A DNA stretch of 64,000 nucleotides from Bacteroidota bacterium (GTDB lineage: Bacteria > Bacteroidota > Ignavibacteria > Tepidaquicellales > Tepidaquicellaceae), in assembly GCA_018266845.1 (NCBI GenBank), contig JAFDZO010000018.1:1-64000 (forward strand), read 5' to 3'. This document shows, piece by piece, positions 25,149 to 33,726 of this stretch (its first letter is position 1; each line of letters begins with the position of its first letter). The notes under the pieces are model-generated. The model was not told the origin of the DNA, searched no databases, and worked only from the letters and a program-made list of their open reading frames with translations. The position numbers were made by a program, and so were the translations under genes.

Positions 25149-25748
25149 TTAAGAGATTATTACACTCGCATTCGTCAGCTTCCCCAGTTCATCTTTAAAT
25201 CTTTCAATCTTAGAAACAATCACTTCGCACTGTAATTTTACTTTATCATCTGAAGTATTGTTTAAAATAATTATTCCTTCCTTCTCAAGAAAATTCATCA
25301 CTGCTCCTATGTATTTATAGTCAAACTCGATTAAAAAATTTTCTGTGATTTGTTTTGTAATAATTTTTGCAGTCTGGACTACAAGTTCTGACGCATCAAA
25401 AATCGCACGGCGCAACCCGCCTACTCCAAGTTTCACACCGCCGAAATATCTTGTAACAACGAGCAGAACGTTTGTCAGTTCGTTTTTATCTATTACTTCC
25501 ATTATCGGTTTTCCTGCAGAACCGGACGGCTCGCCGTCATCTGAATATCTGAAATTGTTTTTATCTAATCCCAAACGATATGCAAAAGGATGATGCGCAG
25601 CATCATAATATTTTTTTCTCGATAATAACAATGCTTGATTTACTTCTTCGGAATTTAAAACAGGAAAAACTTGAGATATGAATTTTGATTTGGATACTTT
25701 CAACTCCGCTTCAGCGGGAGAGATAATTGTCTTAAACCTGTCAATCAT
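25149..25748 (-). CDS. YigZ/IMPACT family protein (UPF0029)
   Basis: 199 residues. The conserved block SDDGEPSGSAGKPIMEVI, and GVKLGVGGLRRAI after VVTRYFGG, define the YigZ/IMPACT N-terminal domain; the C-terminal part has the DUF1949-like alpha/beta fold. Eukaryotic IMPACT modulates GCN2; the bacterial function is unsettled. It is upstream of nothing obvious in its operon; pcm is separated by about 80 nt and oriented the same way. Confidence 0.9.
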   Translation of the reverse strand: MIDRFKTIISPAEAELKVSKSKFISQVFPVLNSEEVNQALLLSRKKYYDAAHHPFAYRLGLDKNNFRYSDDGEPSGSAGKPIMEVIDKNELTNVLLVVTRYFGGVKLGVGGLRRAIFDASELVVQTAKIITKQITENFLIEFDYKYIGAVMNFLEKEGIIILNNTSDDKVKLQCEVIVSKIERFKDELGKLTNASVIIS

Positions 25749-25828
25749 GCTCGTTAATGGTTATTCGTTGTTCAGAGGCAAAAAATTATTTATCGAGCAA
25801 TAATAAACGATTAACAAACAACGACCAA

Positions 25829-26479
25829 CTACTTCCATCCCTCTTCACCCACCAATGGCACAAACTTGAACTCATTGAATTTTTTTACCGTGTATTCTGC
25901 CTTGCCGTCTTTATTAATACTCTTTTTCACCAGCACCATCTGCTGAAGATTTTTATCGCCAATGGGAATAACCATTAAGCCATCAGGCTTCAGCTGCGAA
26001 GCAAGACGCTTCGGGATTTTCGGTCCGCCTGCGGTTACTATAATTTTATCATAAGGCGCAAATTCATCCCAGCCGGTTGTGCCGTCATCCAGCTTCATCG
26101 TAATATGATAATGGAGTTTCTCAAAATTTTTGGCTGTTGATGTAAACAACTCGGAGACGCGTTCAACCGTATAAACTTTTGCTCCCATTTCACAAAGTAC
26201 TGCTGCCTGATAACCCGAACCGGTTCCGATTTCAAGAACTTTCTCCCCGGGCTGAACTTCAAGAAGTTCCGTCATGTATGCAACTGTATATGGCTGTGAA
26301 ATCGTCTGACCTCCGCTAATGGGTAAAGCATGGTTGTCATAAGCATAGCGTTTCATTTCACCTGAAACAAAAAGCTCTCTTTTCACTCTTCCAATCGCAT
26401 CTAAAACTTTTTTATCTTTTATGCCGCTATGCGCAAGAATTTTTACAAGTTCATTTCTCTTTTGAGTAAATAAATCCAT
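25829..26479 (-). CDS. pcm: Protein-L-isoaspartate O-methyltransferase
   Basis: 216 residues. Uses S-adenosylmethionine to methylate isoaspartyl residues in aged proteins so they can be repaired. Motifs: ALPISGGQTISQPYTVAYMT (substrate/active-site block), EKVLEIGTGSGYQAAVL (SAM site) and KIIVTAGGPKIPKRL. Its ATG overlaps the stop of cdaA by one base, so the two genes are translationally linked. Confidence 0.95.
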   Translation of the reverse strand: MDLFTQKRNELVKILAHSGIKDKKVLDAIGRVKRELFVSGEMKRYAYDNHALPISGGQTISQPYTVAYMTELLEVQPGEKVLEIGTGSGYQAAVLCEMGAKVYTVERVSELFTSTAKNFEKLHYHITMKLDDGTTGWDEFAPYDKIIVTAGGPKIPKRLASQLKPDGLMVIPIGDKNLQQMVLVKKSINKDGKAEYTVKKFNEFKFVPLVGEEGWK

Positions 26480-27333
26480 TACTTTTCCGATTCTTCCTTT
26501 TTCTTCTGTGGCTTCTCGATTGATTTTTCCGCATCGTCAAAAATTGTTCTTACAGATTTTGCCACACTAGTTTTTACCATGCTTTTATTCAATGCCTCAA
26601 TCAGTTCATTTTTATCTTTTATCCTTTTTATTCTGCCGTCTTCTGCAACTGAAATTGACTGTCTCTCTTCTGAAAGAATAAGAGCTATGGCATCAGACTC
26701 TTCAGTTATCCCGACACCTGCTCTGTGCCGCGTTCCGTAGTTTCTTACTCCCAGCTTAGCAACATCTGCAAGCGGAAGCGTGCAGCGCGCCGCTTCAATT
26801 TTATTGTTGTTAATTATAACTGCGCCATCGTGAAGCGGTGATTTCGGATTGAAAATTGAAATTAAAAGCTCTTTATTAATTTTAGCATCAAGCTTCTCTC
26901 CTGTTTCGATTACGTTCTGAAGTCCTGTAGTTTTTACAATTACAATTAATGCGCCCCAACCTTTACCTTGCATTTCAACCATTGCGTCAACAATCTCTGC
27001 AATGTATTCGCTTGTATTAGCCCGTGAGAAAATTTTAGTGAAGCGGGTTTTACCTATGATAAGAAGAAGACGTCTTATTTCCGGCTGGAAGAGAATGATA
27101 AATGCGATTACCCAAATATCCGTAACACGCCCTAAAAGCCAGCCGAGCGCCTGAAAGTTCAATGCCTGCGCAAGAACAGATATTCCGACTATGAATATGA
27201 GAGCAATAAAAATTTGCGCGGCAATTGTGCCCTTCATTACATTAAAGAGACGGTAAAAAATATAAGAGACAATTATTATATCTATGATGTCAATTAGTTT
27301 TACCGTTACAAAACCGACGCTGAATAGCTCCAT
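26479..27333 (-). CDS. cdaA: Diadenylate cyclase CdaA (c-di-AMP synthase)
   Basis: 284 residues. Three N-terminal membrane helices (about 10-90), then the DAC domain with the DGA motif (SPLHDGAVIINNN) and the RHR motif (YGTRHRAGVGITEESDA) that bind ATP. It makes the second messenger c-di-AMP, which controls potassium/osmotic homeostasis and the wall. The C-terminus is a charged tail (EKPQKKKEESEK). No c-di-AMP phosphodiesterase or YbbR partner gene is next to it. Confidence 0.93.
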   Translation of the reverse strand: MELFSVGFVTVKLIDIIDIIIVSYIFYRLFNVMKGTIAAQIFIALIFIVGISVLAQALNFQALGWLLGRVTDIWVIAFIILFQPEIRRLLLIIGKTRFTKIFSRANTSEYIAEIVDAMVEMQGKGWGALIVIVKTTGLQNVIETGEKLDAKINKELLISIFNPKSPLHDGAVIINNNKIEAARCTLPLADVAKLGVRNYGTRHRAGVGITEESDAIALILSEERQSISVAEDGRIKRIKDKNELIEALNKSMVKTSVAKSVRTIFDDAEKSIEKPQKKKEESEK

Positions 27334-27416
27334 AAATAAAGTTACTCAATTAAAAAATTTTTTTCAGTGTAAAGAATTGTTTTGCAGTAAATCTTTTTGA
27401 CGACATCCAATCAGCT

Positions 27417-27439
27417 TTACGAAGCCGGAGCTTCGTAAC
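27417..27439. repeat. Short dispersed hairpin, TTACGAAGC variant
   Basis: Stem TTACGAAGC/GCTTCGTAA with a CGGA loop, a member of the family at 6626-6651, 6845-6870 and 55594-55619. A second inverted repeat, GAATTGCTTT/AAAGCAATTC, lies to its right (about 27454-27515). Confidence 0.6.
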
Positions 27440-27554
27440 AAGTACAACTAGAACGAATTGCTTTGCAATAAATCTTTTTTTGAAGAAATACGTTACACTA
27501 TAAAGCAATTCTTTTTAAATTGATTAATTTTTATAAGAATATATTTTAGTAGTG

Positions 27555-28565
27555 ATGGAAAACACAGAGCAGGAACAGAGAGAGAAGTTTGAGCGAGAGA
27601 TGCACGAAAGATTTCCCGAATTGGAAATTAAGAAAAGTAAGCCGAAGTATTTGTTACACATCGGGCTTTTTATTTTGACTTTCCTTACTACAACACTCGG
27701 CGGCGTTTTCTGGAGTGGTAAAGATGCTTACGATTTGCAGAATTTTTCTTACGGCATCACATATTCAATTCTTATACTGGTAATTATTTCTGCTCATGAA
27801 TTCGGACATTACTTTGCAGCGCGAATTCATAAAGTAGATGTTACGCTTCCCTTTTACATTCCTTTTCCGTTTTTATTTTTGAATCCTTTCGGCACAATGG
27901 GGGCAGTTATCCGTATGCGTTCACGCGCCGCGACGAGAAAAGCTTTATTTGATATAGGTGTTGCAGGACCAATCGCCGGATGGGTTGCATCTATAATAAT
28001 TTTGATAATCGGTTTCATCACTCTGCCGCCCATTGATTATCTCTACCAAATACATCCTGACTACGCGCTTAACGGAGTGCTGCTAAAGGGGGAAGCATTT
28101 GGTAATAACATTATTTTTCTACTCTTTAAAAAAATTCTTCCTTCATCAAACGGATTTTTACCGCCAATGAATGAAGTGTACCACTATCCTTTTCTGTGTG
28201 CAGGTTGGTTCGGACTTTTTATCACTGCATTAAATATGATGCCGGCAGGACAATTGGACGGAGGACACATTTCCTATACAATGTTCGGCAGCAAAAACTC
28301 AACTATACTGGGACACATTGTTGTAGGAATTTTGTTTATTATGGGAGTGTTGAGTTTGCTCCCTTTAATAGGAGTTAATATCGAGATTGGTTCTTTAAAT
28401 TGGCTGGTGTGGGCTTTGATTATTACCTTTGCAATAAAAATAAAGCATCCGCCTACAGTTGACCACGACCCGGAGCCGCTGGATACAACCAGAATGCTTA
28501 TCGGCTGGACTACCTTTGCAATATTAATATTATCTTTTACTCCGATACCTATTTACGAAATGTGA
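27555..28565 (+). CDS. Site-2-protease-like M50 membrane metalloprotease
   Basis: About 336 residues from the ATG (a GTG directly before it is less likely). It has at least six membrane helices. The zinc site HEFGH (residues about 81-85) lies in a helix, and the second ligand motif NMMPAGQLDGGH near residue 235 supplies the Asp. Members cut transmembrane segments (regulated intramembrane proteolysis). No PDZ domain is visible, so it is the minimal type. No anti-sigma substrate is adjacent. Its stop is directly next to the stop of pgeF. Confidence 0.9.
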   Translation: MENTEQEQREKFEREMHERFPELEIKKSKPKYLLHIGLFILTFLTTTLGGVFWSGKDAYDLQNFSYGITYSILILVIISAHEFGHYFAARIHKVDVTLPFYIPFPFLFLNPFGTMGAVIRMRSRAATRKALFDIGVAGPIAGWVASIIILIIGFITLPPIDYLYQIHPDYALNGVLLKGEAFGNNIIFLLFKKILPSSNGFLPPMNEVYHYPFLCAGWFGLFITALNMMPAGQLDGGHISYTMFGSKNSTILGHIVVGILFIMGVLSLLPLIGVNIEIGSLNWLVWALIITFAIKIKHPPTVDHDPEPLDTTRMLIGWTTFAILILSFTPIPIYEM

Positions 28566-29297
28566 TTATTGTGTAAACCCTATCACACCAAACATCCTTC
28601 CTGTTGCGCCTTTTTCTCTTCTATGCGAATGAAATAATTCCTTATCTCTAAATGTGCAGTATGGAGTAACTTCTATATTCTCTTCTTTTACACCGGAGTT
28701 TATTAACTGCTGATAAATATCTTTTTTCAAATCAAGGAAATATTTTCCGTTTTCAATTTTGTAACTCCCGGGAAATTTTTCTGCAACTTCTTTCCTGACT
28801 TCGTAATTCTCTACCGATATTCCGGGTCCAATATATGCCGCTATTTCATTTGGGTTTACTTCGTATTCATCTTTCATTCTCTTAACTACTTTTTCCGTAA
28901 TTTTGTATTCTGTACCTTTCCATCCTGAATGAATCCCGGCTATAACTTTCTTATTACTGTCAAATAAAAAAACGGGAATGCAGTCTGCAATGCTAATTGC
29001 GAGAAAAAGATTTTTTTCATTAGCAATCAAGGCATCACTATCTTCTATAAAGCATGCTTCACTAACTATATTTATATTATCTGAATGAATCTGCTTTTGT
29101 GTAACAACTCTTTCCGGCGGGATGTTTAAATACTCAAAAAATCGTTTCCTGTTTTCAAGAACATTCTCTTTCTCATCACCAACAGAAAGTCCCATATTCA
29201 AAAAATATGGCGCAGGTGAAACGCCGCCCTCTTTCGTGCTAATGGCAATTATTAGTCCGGGATATTTTTTTAAAAACTCAGGGGTGATTACTTTCAT
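28566..29297 (-). CDS. pgeF: Peptidoglycan editing factor PgeF / YfiH laccase-domain protein
   Basis: 243 residues. The Zn-site pattern is visible: His in QKQIHSDNI, Cys in SIADCIPVF and His in AGIHSGWKGT. From the literature the family (YfiH, DUF152) keeps the L-Ala/L-Ser choice of peptidoglycan precursors and has purine nucleoside phosphorylase-type activity in its human relative. It lies 2 nt downstream of arfB, so they are probably one transcript. Confidence 0.92.
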   Translation of the reverse strand: MKVITPEFLKKYPGLIIAISTKEGGVSPAPYFLNMGLSVGDEKENVLENRKRFFEYLNIPPERVVTQKQIHSDNINIVSEACFIEDSDALIANEKNLFLAISIADCIPVFLFDSNKKVIAGIHSGWKGTEYKITEKVVKRMKDEYEVNPNEIAAYIGPGISVENYEVRKEVAEKFPGSYKIENGKYFLDLKKDIYQQLINSGVKEENIEVTPYCTFRDKELFHSHRREKGATGRMFGVIGFTQ

Positions 29298-29299
29298 AT

Positions 29300-29722
29300 T
29301 CAGTCCGTATCAAAATTTTTATATCTTCTGTTTTTCTTTTTCTCTGAAGAAACTTTCTTTATTTTTAATCTTGCTTCTTTAGATGATTTCGTTGGTTTCG
29401 TTTCTTTTCTGGGTTTCTCTTTCTTCAAGGCTTGTTCAAGCAATAAAAAAAATTTATTTATTGCGTCTTCCTTATTCATAAATTGCGAACGGGAATCTTG
29501 TGATTTTACTATCAGCCTTCCTTCTTTGGAAATTCTATTCGAGAGTTTTTTCTGGATAATTTCCTTCTCTTCGTTATTTAAAAATTCTGAACTTGCAACA
29601 TCAAAATGAAGTTCAATTTTAGTAGAAACCTTGTTAACATTCTGCCCTCCTTTACCGGAAGAGCGGGATGCTATAATCTCAAATTCCGTTTCCAGCCCTC
29701 TATTTCTTAAATTATTCTGCAA
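29300..29722 (-). CDS. arfB: Ribosome rescue hydrolase ArfB (YaeJ)
   Basis: 140 residues, the family length. The catalytic GGQ lies in SSGKGGQNVNKVSTKIELHF, and a Lys/Arg-rich C-terminal tail (KKEKPRKETKPTKSSKEARL) enters the mRNA channel in ArfB. It frees ribosomes stalled without a stop codon by hydrolysing peptidyl-tRNA. It lacks domains of true release factors (no PxT/SPF). It is the first gene of a two-gene unit with pgeF. Confidence 0.94.
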   Translation of the reverse strand: MQNNLRNRGLETEFEIIASRSSGKGGQNVNKVSTKIELHFDVASSEFLNNEEKEIIQKKLSNRISKEGRLIVKSQDSRSQFMNKEDAINKFFLLLEQALKKEKPRKETKPTKSSKEARLKIKKVSSEKKKNRRYKNFDTD

Positions 29723-29908
29723 AATAAAATTTTATTATTTAATATAAAAATAATAAACATGAAAATAATTAGAAGATTTAACGTATATAAATCATTACAA
29801 GTAAAGGGGGAACTTTAATGTTTTAATTTAGTTCAAACTATTAATTAATTTTTTCACCATTCATTTATATCTTTCAAAAGTAAATCAATCTGCTTATTTT
29901 GCAAACTT

Positions 29909-30883
29909 ATGAAAAAAATTATTATTATTTGCGTATTTCTTCTCTCCGGCATAAATATTTTTGCCCAAAACGCTAAAATTGTTTACACTTCAAACCAATC
30001 AACCAATGGCTATCTTCAGGTATTTACTATGAATGAAGACGGTTCGGATAAAAAGCAAATAGTTACGATAGAAACAAACTGCATAAACCCTAAATGGTCT
30101 CACGACGGCTCCAGAATTGTTTTTGGAACATCAGATGACCAGGTTTATGTAATTGATGATATTGAAAAAGGAGATTACCGTTTTATATGGAAAGGTTCTG
30201 CACCTTCTTTCACTTTAGAAGACGATGCGATAATTTTCGTATCGGACTTTGAAGGAGTTAATTCAGTTTATGTAATCGGACTTGATGATACAGAGCCGTT
30301 TATGCTTTCAGAGGGCGATTATTCTAACCAAGCCATACTTTCTAAAGACGGGCGCTTTGTAGTTTATTCTGCGCTTCTCTCTTCGGGCAAATCTGTGATG
30401 CTGCTTGACCTAAACGACACTACTGAAAGCAACACAAAAAAAATAAGCGTGAACAAGGATGCTAATTTAGAACCGGATATCGCTCCCGAAAATAACAGAT
30501 TTGTATATGCAGGATTTGATATGAATTTAAACGGCACGATTTATATTTTTGAAAACGGGAAAGAAAAAGCCCTTACAAAAGATATTACAAGTTCTACTCA
30601 GCCGAAATTTTCTCCCGACGGTTCAAAAATAGGTTTTGCAGTTATTAAAGGGGAAAGAGTGAAGCTTTATACTATGGGCGCAGACGGTTCAAGTAAAAAG
30701 GAAATTTCTATAAAAGGCGGAGATTTAGGAACATTCAAGTGGTTAGATAATGAAAGGATAGCTTATGATGCGGAAAATGAAAACGGTCAGTATAGTGTAG
30801 GGGTAGTAAATATAAAAACAGGAGATAATAAATTATTAGCAACGCAGGGCTTCAATCTCCACCCTGATATTTTAAACAAATAG
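29909..30883 (+). CDS. Secreted TolB-like WD40/PD40 propeller protein
   Basis: 324 residues with a Sec signal (KKIIIICVFLLSGINIFAQ) and five or more PD40-type units (CINPKWSHDGSRIVFG, ILSKDGRFVVYSA, PKFSPDGSKIGFAV). Such TolB-like propellers are periplasmic or surface protein-binding modules. There is no T9SS tail and no lipobox. It is 5 nt upstream of metF, so they may share a transcript although no functional link is apparent. Confidence 0.8.
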   Translation: MKKIIIICVFLLSGINIFAQNAKIVYTSNQSTNGYLQVFTMNEDGSDKKQIVTIETNCINPKWSHDGSRIVFGTSDDQVYVIDDIEKGDYRFIWKGSAPSFTLEDDAIIFVSDFEGVNSVYVIGLDDTEPFMLSEGDYSNQAILSKDGRFVVYSALLSSGKSVMLLDLNDTTESNTKKISVNKDANLEPDIAPENNRFVYAGFDMNLNGTIYIFENGKEKALTKDITSSTQPKFSPDGSKIGFAVIKGERVKLYTMGADGSSKKEISIKGGDLGTFKWLDNERIAYDAENENGQYSVGVVNIKTGDNKLLATQGFNLHPDILNK

Positions 30884-30887
30884 ATTA

Positions 30888-31838
30888 ATGAAAGTTACCG
30901 AGCATCTTGCCAGAGCAAAGAATCCGCTGATAAGCTATGAAATTATTCCACCAAGAAGAGGCGGAGATATTCAGCAGCTTTTTACGGTTGTTGATGAATT
31001 GATAAAGCATAATCCGCCCTTCATTGATGTTACATCGCACGCAGCGGAAATTCAATACGAAGAAACTCCTAAAGGAATAAGAAAAAAAGTAAAAAGAAAA
31101 CGCCCCGGCACAATAGGCATAAGTGTAGCAATTAAAAATAAGTATAACATTGATACCGTCCCTCATATACTTTGCAGAGGATTTACAAAAGAAGAAACCG
31201 AAGATGCGCTAATCGAACTAAATTATCTTGGAATTGAAAATGTGATGGCATTAAGAGGCGATGACACGGGATTTGTAAAACCTGTTCCCGAAGGCAGAAC
31301 TTCTAATGAGAACTCAATTGATTTAATAGAGCAGATTAAAAGCATGAATAGCGGAAGATACCTTGAGGAAGATTTACTTGATGCCAGCAGAACAAATTTT
31401 TGTATAGGAATCGGCAGCTATCCCGAAAAGCATTTTGAGTCCCCGAATCTTCAGAATGATATTTATCACACGAAGAAAAAAATTGAATCAGGCGCAGACT
31501 ACATTGTAACTCAAATGTGCTTTAATAACAAACACTACTTTGAATACGTTGAAAAGTGTAAAGCCGCAGAAATTACTGCTCCGATAATTCCCGGATTAAA
31601 AATTATTTCTAATAAGACCCATCTGACATCGTTGCCGAAAAATTTCTATATAGATATTCCAGAACAGCTTTCCGGCGAAATTCTTGAAGCAAAGAATGAA
31701 CATGTGCTTGAAATAGGAGTAGAATGGGCTGCAAAGCAGGTGGAAGAATTATTGAATAACGGAGCTCCTGCAATTCACTTCTATATAATGCAGTATATAA
31801 AACCGATAAAACTTCTCTTTAAGAGATTAAAAATTTAA
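30888..31838 (+). CDS. metF: 5,10-methylenetetrahydrofolate reductase
   Basis: 316 residues; TIM-barrel FAD enzyme making 5-methyl-THF for methionine synthesis. Blocks seen: ISYEIIPPRRGGD (the Glu acts in catalysis), VTSHAAEI, NVMALRGDDTG, FCIGIGSYPEKHF and DYIVTQMCFNNKHY. It is about 20 residues longer than the E. coli enzyme. Followed 8 nt later by an FMN oxidase gene, probably the same operon. Confidence 0.92.
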   Translation: MKVTEHLARAKNPLISYEIIPPRRGGDIQQLFTVVDELIKHNPPFIDVTSHAAEIQYEETPKGIRKKVKRKRPGTIGISVAIKNKYNIDTVPHILCRGFTKEETEDALIELNYLGIENVMALRGDDTGFVKPVPEGRTSNENSIDLIEQIKSMNSGRYLEEDLLDASRTNFCIGIGSYPEKHFESPNLQNDIYHTKKKIESGADYIVTQMCFNNKHYFEYVEKCKAAEITAPIIPGLKIISNKTHLTSLPKNFYIDIPEQLSGEILEAKNEHVLEIGVEWAAKQVEELLNNGAPAIHFYIMQYIKPIKLLFKRLKI

Positions 31839-31846
31839 GTCAGCCA

Positions 31847-32923
31847 ATGAGTTTTATTAATCTCTTTGAGTTAGAAAAACTTGCCGAAGCAAAGCTTGAG
31901 AAAATCGCATTCGATTATTACTCAAGCGGCGCGCATGACGAGATAACTTTGAGGGATAACCGCGAAGCTTTCAATAAAATAAAAATCCATTACAAAGTTT
32001 TAGTTGATGTAAGTAAAAGAGATACTGCAACGGAGATTTTTGGTCAGAAAATCTCTTTTCCTTTAATTATTGCGCCGACTGCATTTCACAAAATGGCTTG
32101 TAAGGAAGGTGAATGCGCCACAGCGCAAGCTGCTAAAGAAGCCGGCACAATAATGTGTCTTTCCACTTTATCCAATACCAAAGTCGAAGATGTCAGCAGA
32201 AGCAGCGAAGGAAATTTTTGGTTTCAGCTTTATGTTTTCAGAGATAAATCTGTAACTGAAAAATTAGTAAGAAGAGTTGAAAAAGCAGGCGCAAAAACGC
32301 TGGTTGTTACAGTTGACGCTCCATTGCTCGGAACCAGAGAGCGCGATGTTAGAAATCAGTTTCAACTGCCAAAAGGACTTTCGGTAATTAATCTTCTGCC
32401 TGATAATAAAGAAGAACTTCCCGATGACAAGCCTGATTCAGGTTTGGCTTTGTACTTCAATGAAATGCTCGACCAATCGTTAAACTGGAAAGATATAGAA
32501 TGGCTCGCCTCTATAACAAAGCTGCCTATTATATTGAAAGGAATTGTTCGTCCCGATGATGCTCTCCGCGCTATTGATTGCGGAGCAAAAGGTATTGTTG
32601 TTTCAAATCACGGGGGAAGGCAGTTAGATACTTCACCTGCTACAATTGAAGTTCTTCCGACAATCGCAGATGCAGTAAATGATAGGATAGAAATATTAAT
32701 GGACGGCGGAATAAGAAGAGGAACCGATATTATTAAAGCAATTGCATTGGGAGCTAAAGCAGTGCTAATGGGACGTCCTGTATTATGGGGACTTGCTCAC
32801 AACGGCTATGAGGGGGTTTGTGATGTTCTTTCACTTATGAAAAAAGAATTTGATTTAGCTATGGCTCTTTCCGGCTGCGCTTCTGTAGAAGAAATTCAGA
32901 GAGACCTTGTCTCATTAAAATAA
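31847..32923 (+). CDS. FMN-dependent alpha-hydroxy acid oxidase/dehydrogenase (LldD-like)
   Basis: 358 residues. TIM-barrel flavoprotein with PTAFHKMACKEGECATAQA, the FMN-binding VVSNHGGRQLDTSP (catalytic His) and MDGGIRRGTDIIKAIALGA. The start has the family motif SGAHDEITLRDN. Substrates in the family are L-lactate, glycolate or mandelate; which one applies is not clear from the sequence. No membrane anchor (as in LldD) is obvious, so a soluble oxidase is likely. It lies between metF and a membrane protein gene. Confidence 0.88.
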   Translation: MSFINLFELEKLAEAKLEKIAFDYYSSGAHDEITLRDNREAFNKIKIHYKVLVDVSKRDTATEIFGQKISFPLIIAPTAFHKMACKEGECATAQAAKEAGTIMCLSTLSNTKVEDVSRSSEGNFWFQLYVFRDKSVTEKLVRRVEKAGAKTLVVTVDAPLLGTRERDVRNQFQLPKGLSVINLLPDNKEELPDDKPDSGLALYFNEMLDQSLNWKDIEWLASITKLPIILKGIVRPDDALRAIDCGAKGIVVSNHGGRQLDTSPATIEVLPTIADAVNDRIEILMDGGIRRGTDIIKAIALGAKAVLMGRPVLWGLAHNGYEGVCDVLSLMKKEFDLAMALSGCASVEEIQRDLVSLK

Positions 32924-32924
32924 T

Positions 32925-33674
32925 ATGTCTGATTCGTTCAGAATAATACTTACTTTTATACTTGCTGCGGCTTTTTTCTTCATTCACTCTTACAGCAGCT
33001 CTTACTTCACAAATCTCAACCGCAAAAAATATTTCTGGCTCTCTTTTTCCGGGGGCATTTCCGTTTCATATGTATTCATCCATATTTTCCCTGAGCTTAG
33101 CAGCGCGCAGAATGAAATTTCCAAAATAGAAAATCCGTTACTAGATTTTTTTGACTACCATATTTATCTTATTTCTTTAATCGGATTTATACTATTTTAC
33201 GGATTGGAATCTTCTGCAAAAATCTCGCGCGCAAAGAATATCCGTTACAATAATAAAGATTATGCCGAGAAAAATGTTTTTCTTGTCCATATAGTTACAT
33301 TTGCTATTTATAATTTTTTGATTGGATATTTCCTGCTGCACAGGGAAGCTCCCGGGACGAAATCGCTTATATTTTACTTTGCTGCAATGGCAACGCATAT
33401 TATGGTGAACGATTACAGTTTGCGAAATCACTTCAAGCATTTGTATATGAGTTCCGGGAGATGGATTTTATCCGCAGCCGTTTTTCTCGGATGGATGAGC
33501 GGAATTTTTTTCGATGTTCCAAAAATGTTTCTGGCAATCATGTTTGCCTTCATCGCAGGCGGTATGATATTAAACATAATAAAAGAAGAATTACCGGATG
33601 AAAGGCAGAGCAAATTTCTCGGCTTCGCTACAGGCTGCCTTGTGTACTCCGTTCTTTTATTAATCATAGATTGA
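32925..33674 (+). CDS. Integral membrane protein, distant ZIP-like
   Basis: 249 residues with about eight predicted helices. The segments FPEL near residue 55 and FIAGGMILNIIKEELPDERQSKF near the C-terminus recall ZIP metal-ion transporters, and a His in ATHIMVNDYSLR could be the helix-4 position, but the HNxxD signature is degenerate. A metal-transport role is therefore uncertain. It starts 1 nt after the stop of the FMN enzyme gene. Confidence 0.5.
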   Translation: MSDSFRIILTFILAAAFFFIHSYSSSYFTNLNRKKYFWLSFSGGISVSYVFIHIFPELSSAQNEISKIENPLLDFFDYHIYLISLIGFILFYGLESSAKISRAKNIRYNNKDYAEKNVFLVHIVTFAIYNFLIGYFLLHREAPGTKSLIFYFAAMATHIMVNDYSLRNHFKHLYMSSGRWILSAAVFLGWMSGIFFDVPKMFLAIMFAFIAGGMILNIIKEELPDERQSKFLGFATGCLVYSVLLLIID

Positions 33675-33726
33675 AAATCCCCGACAGTTTTTTGCATTCA
33701 CATTATTTCGTATAAACAAAACTAAA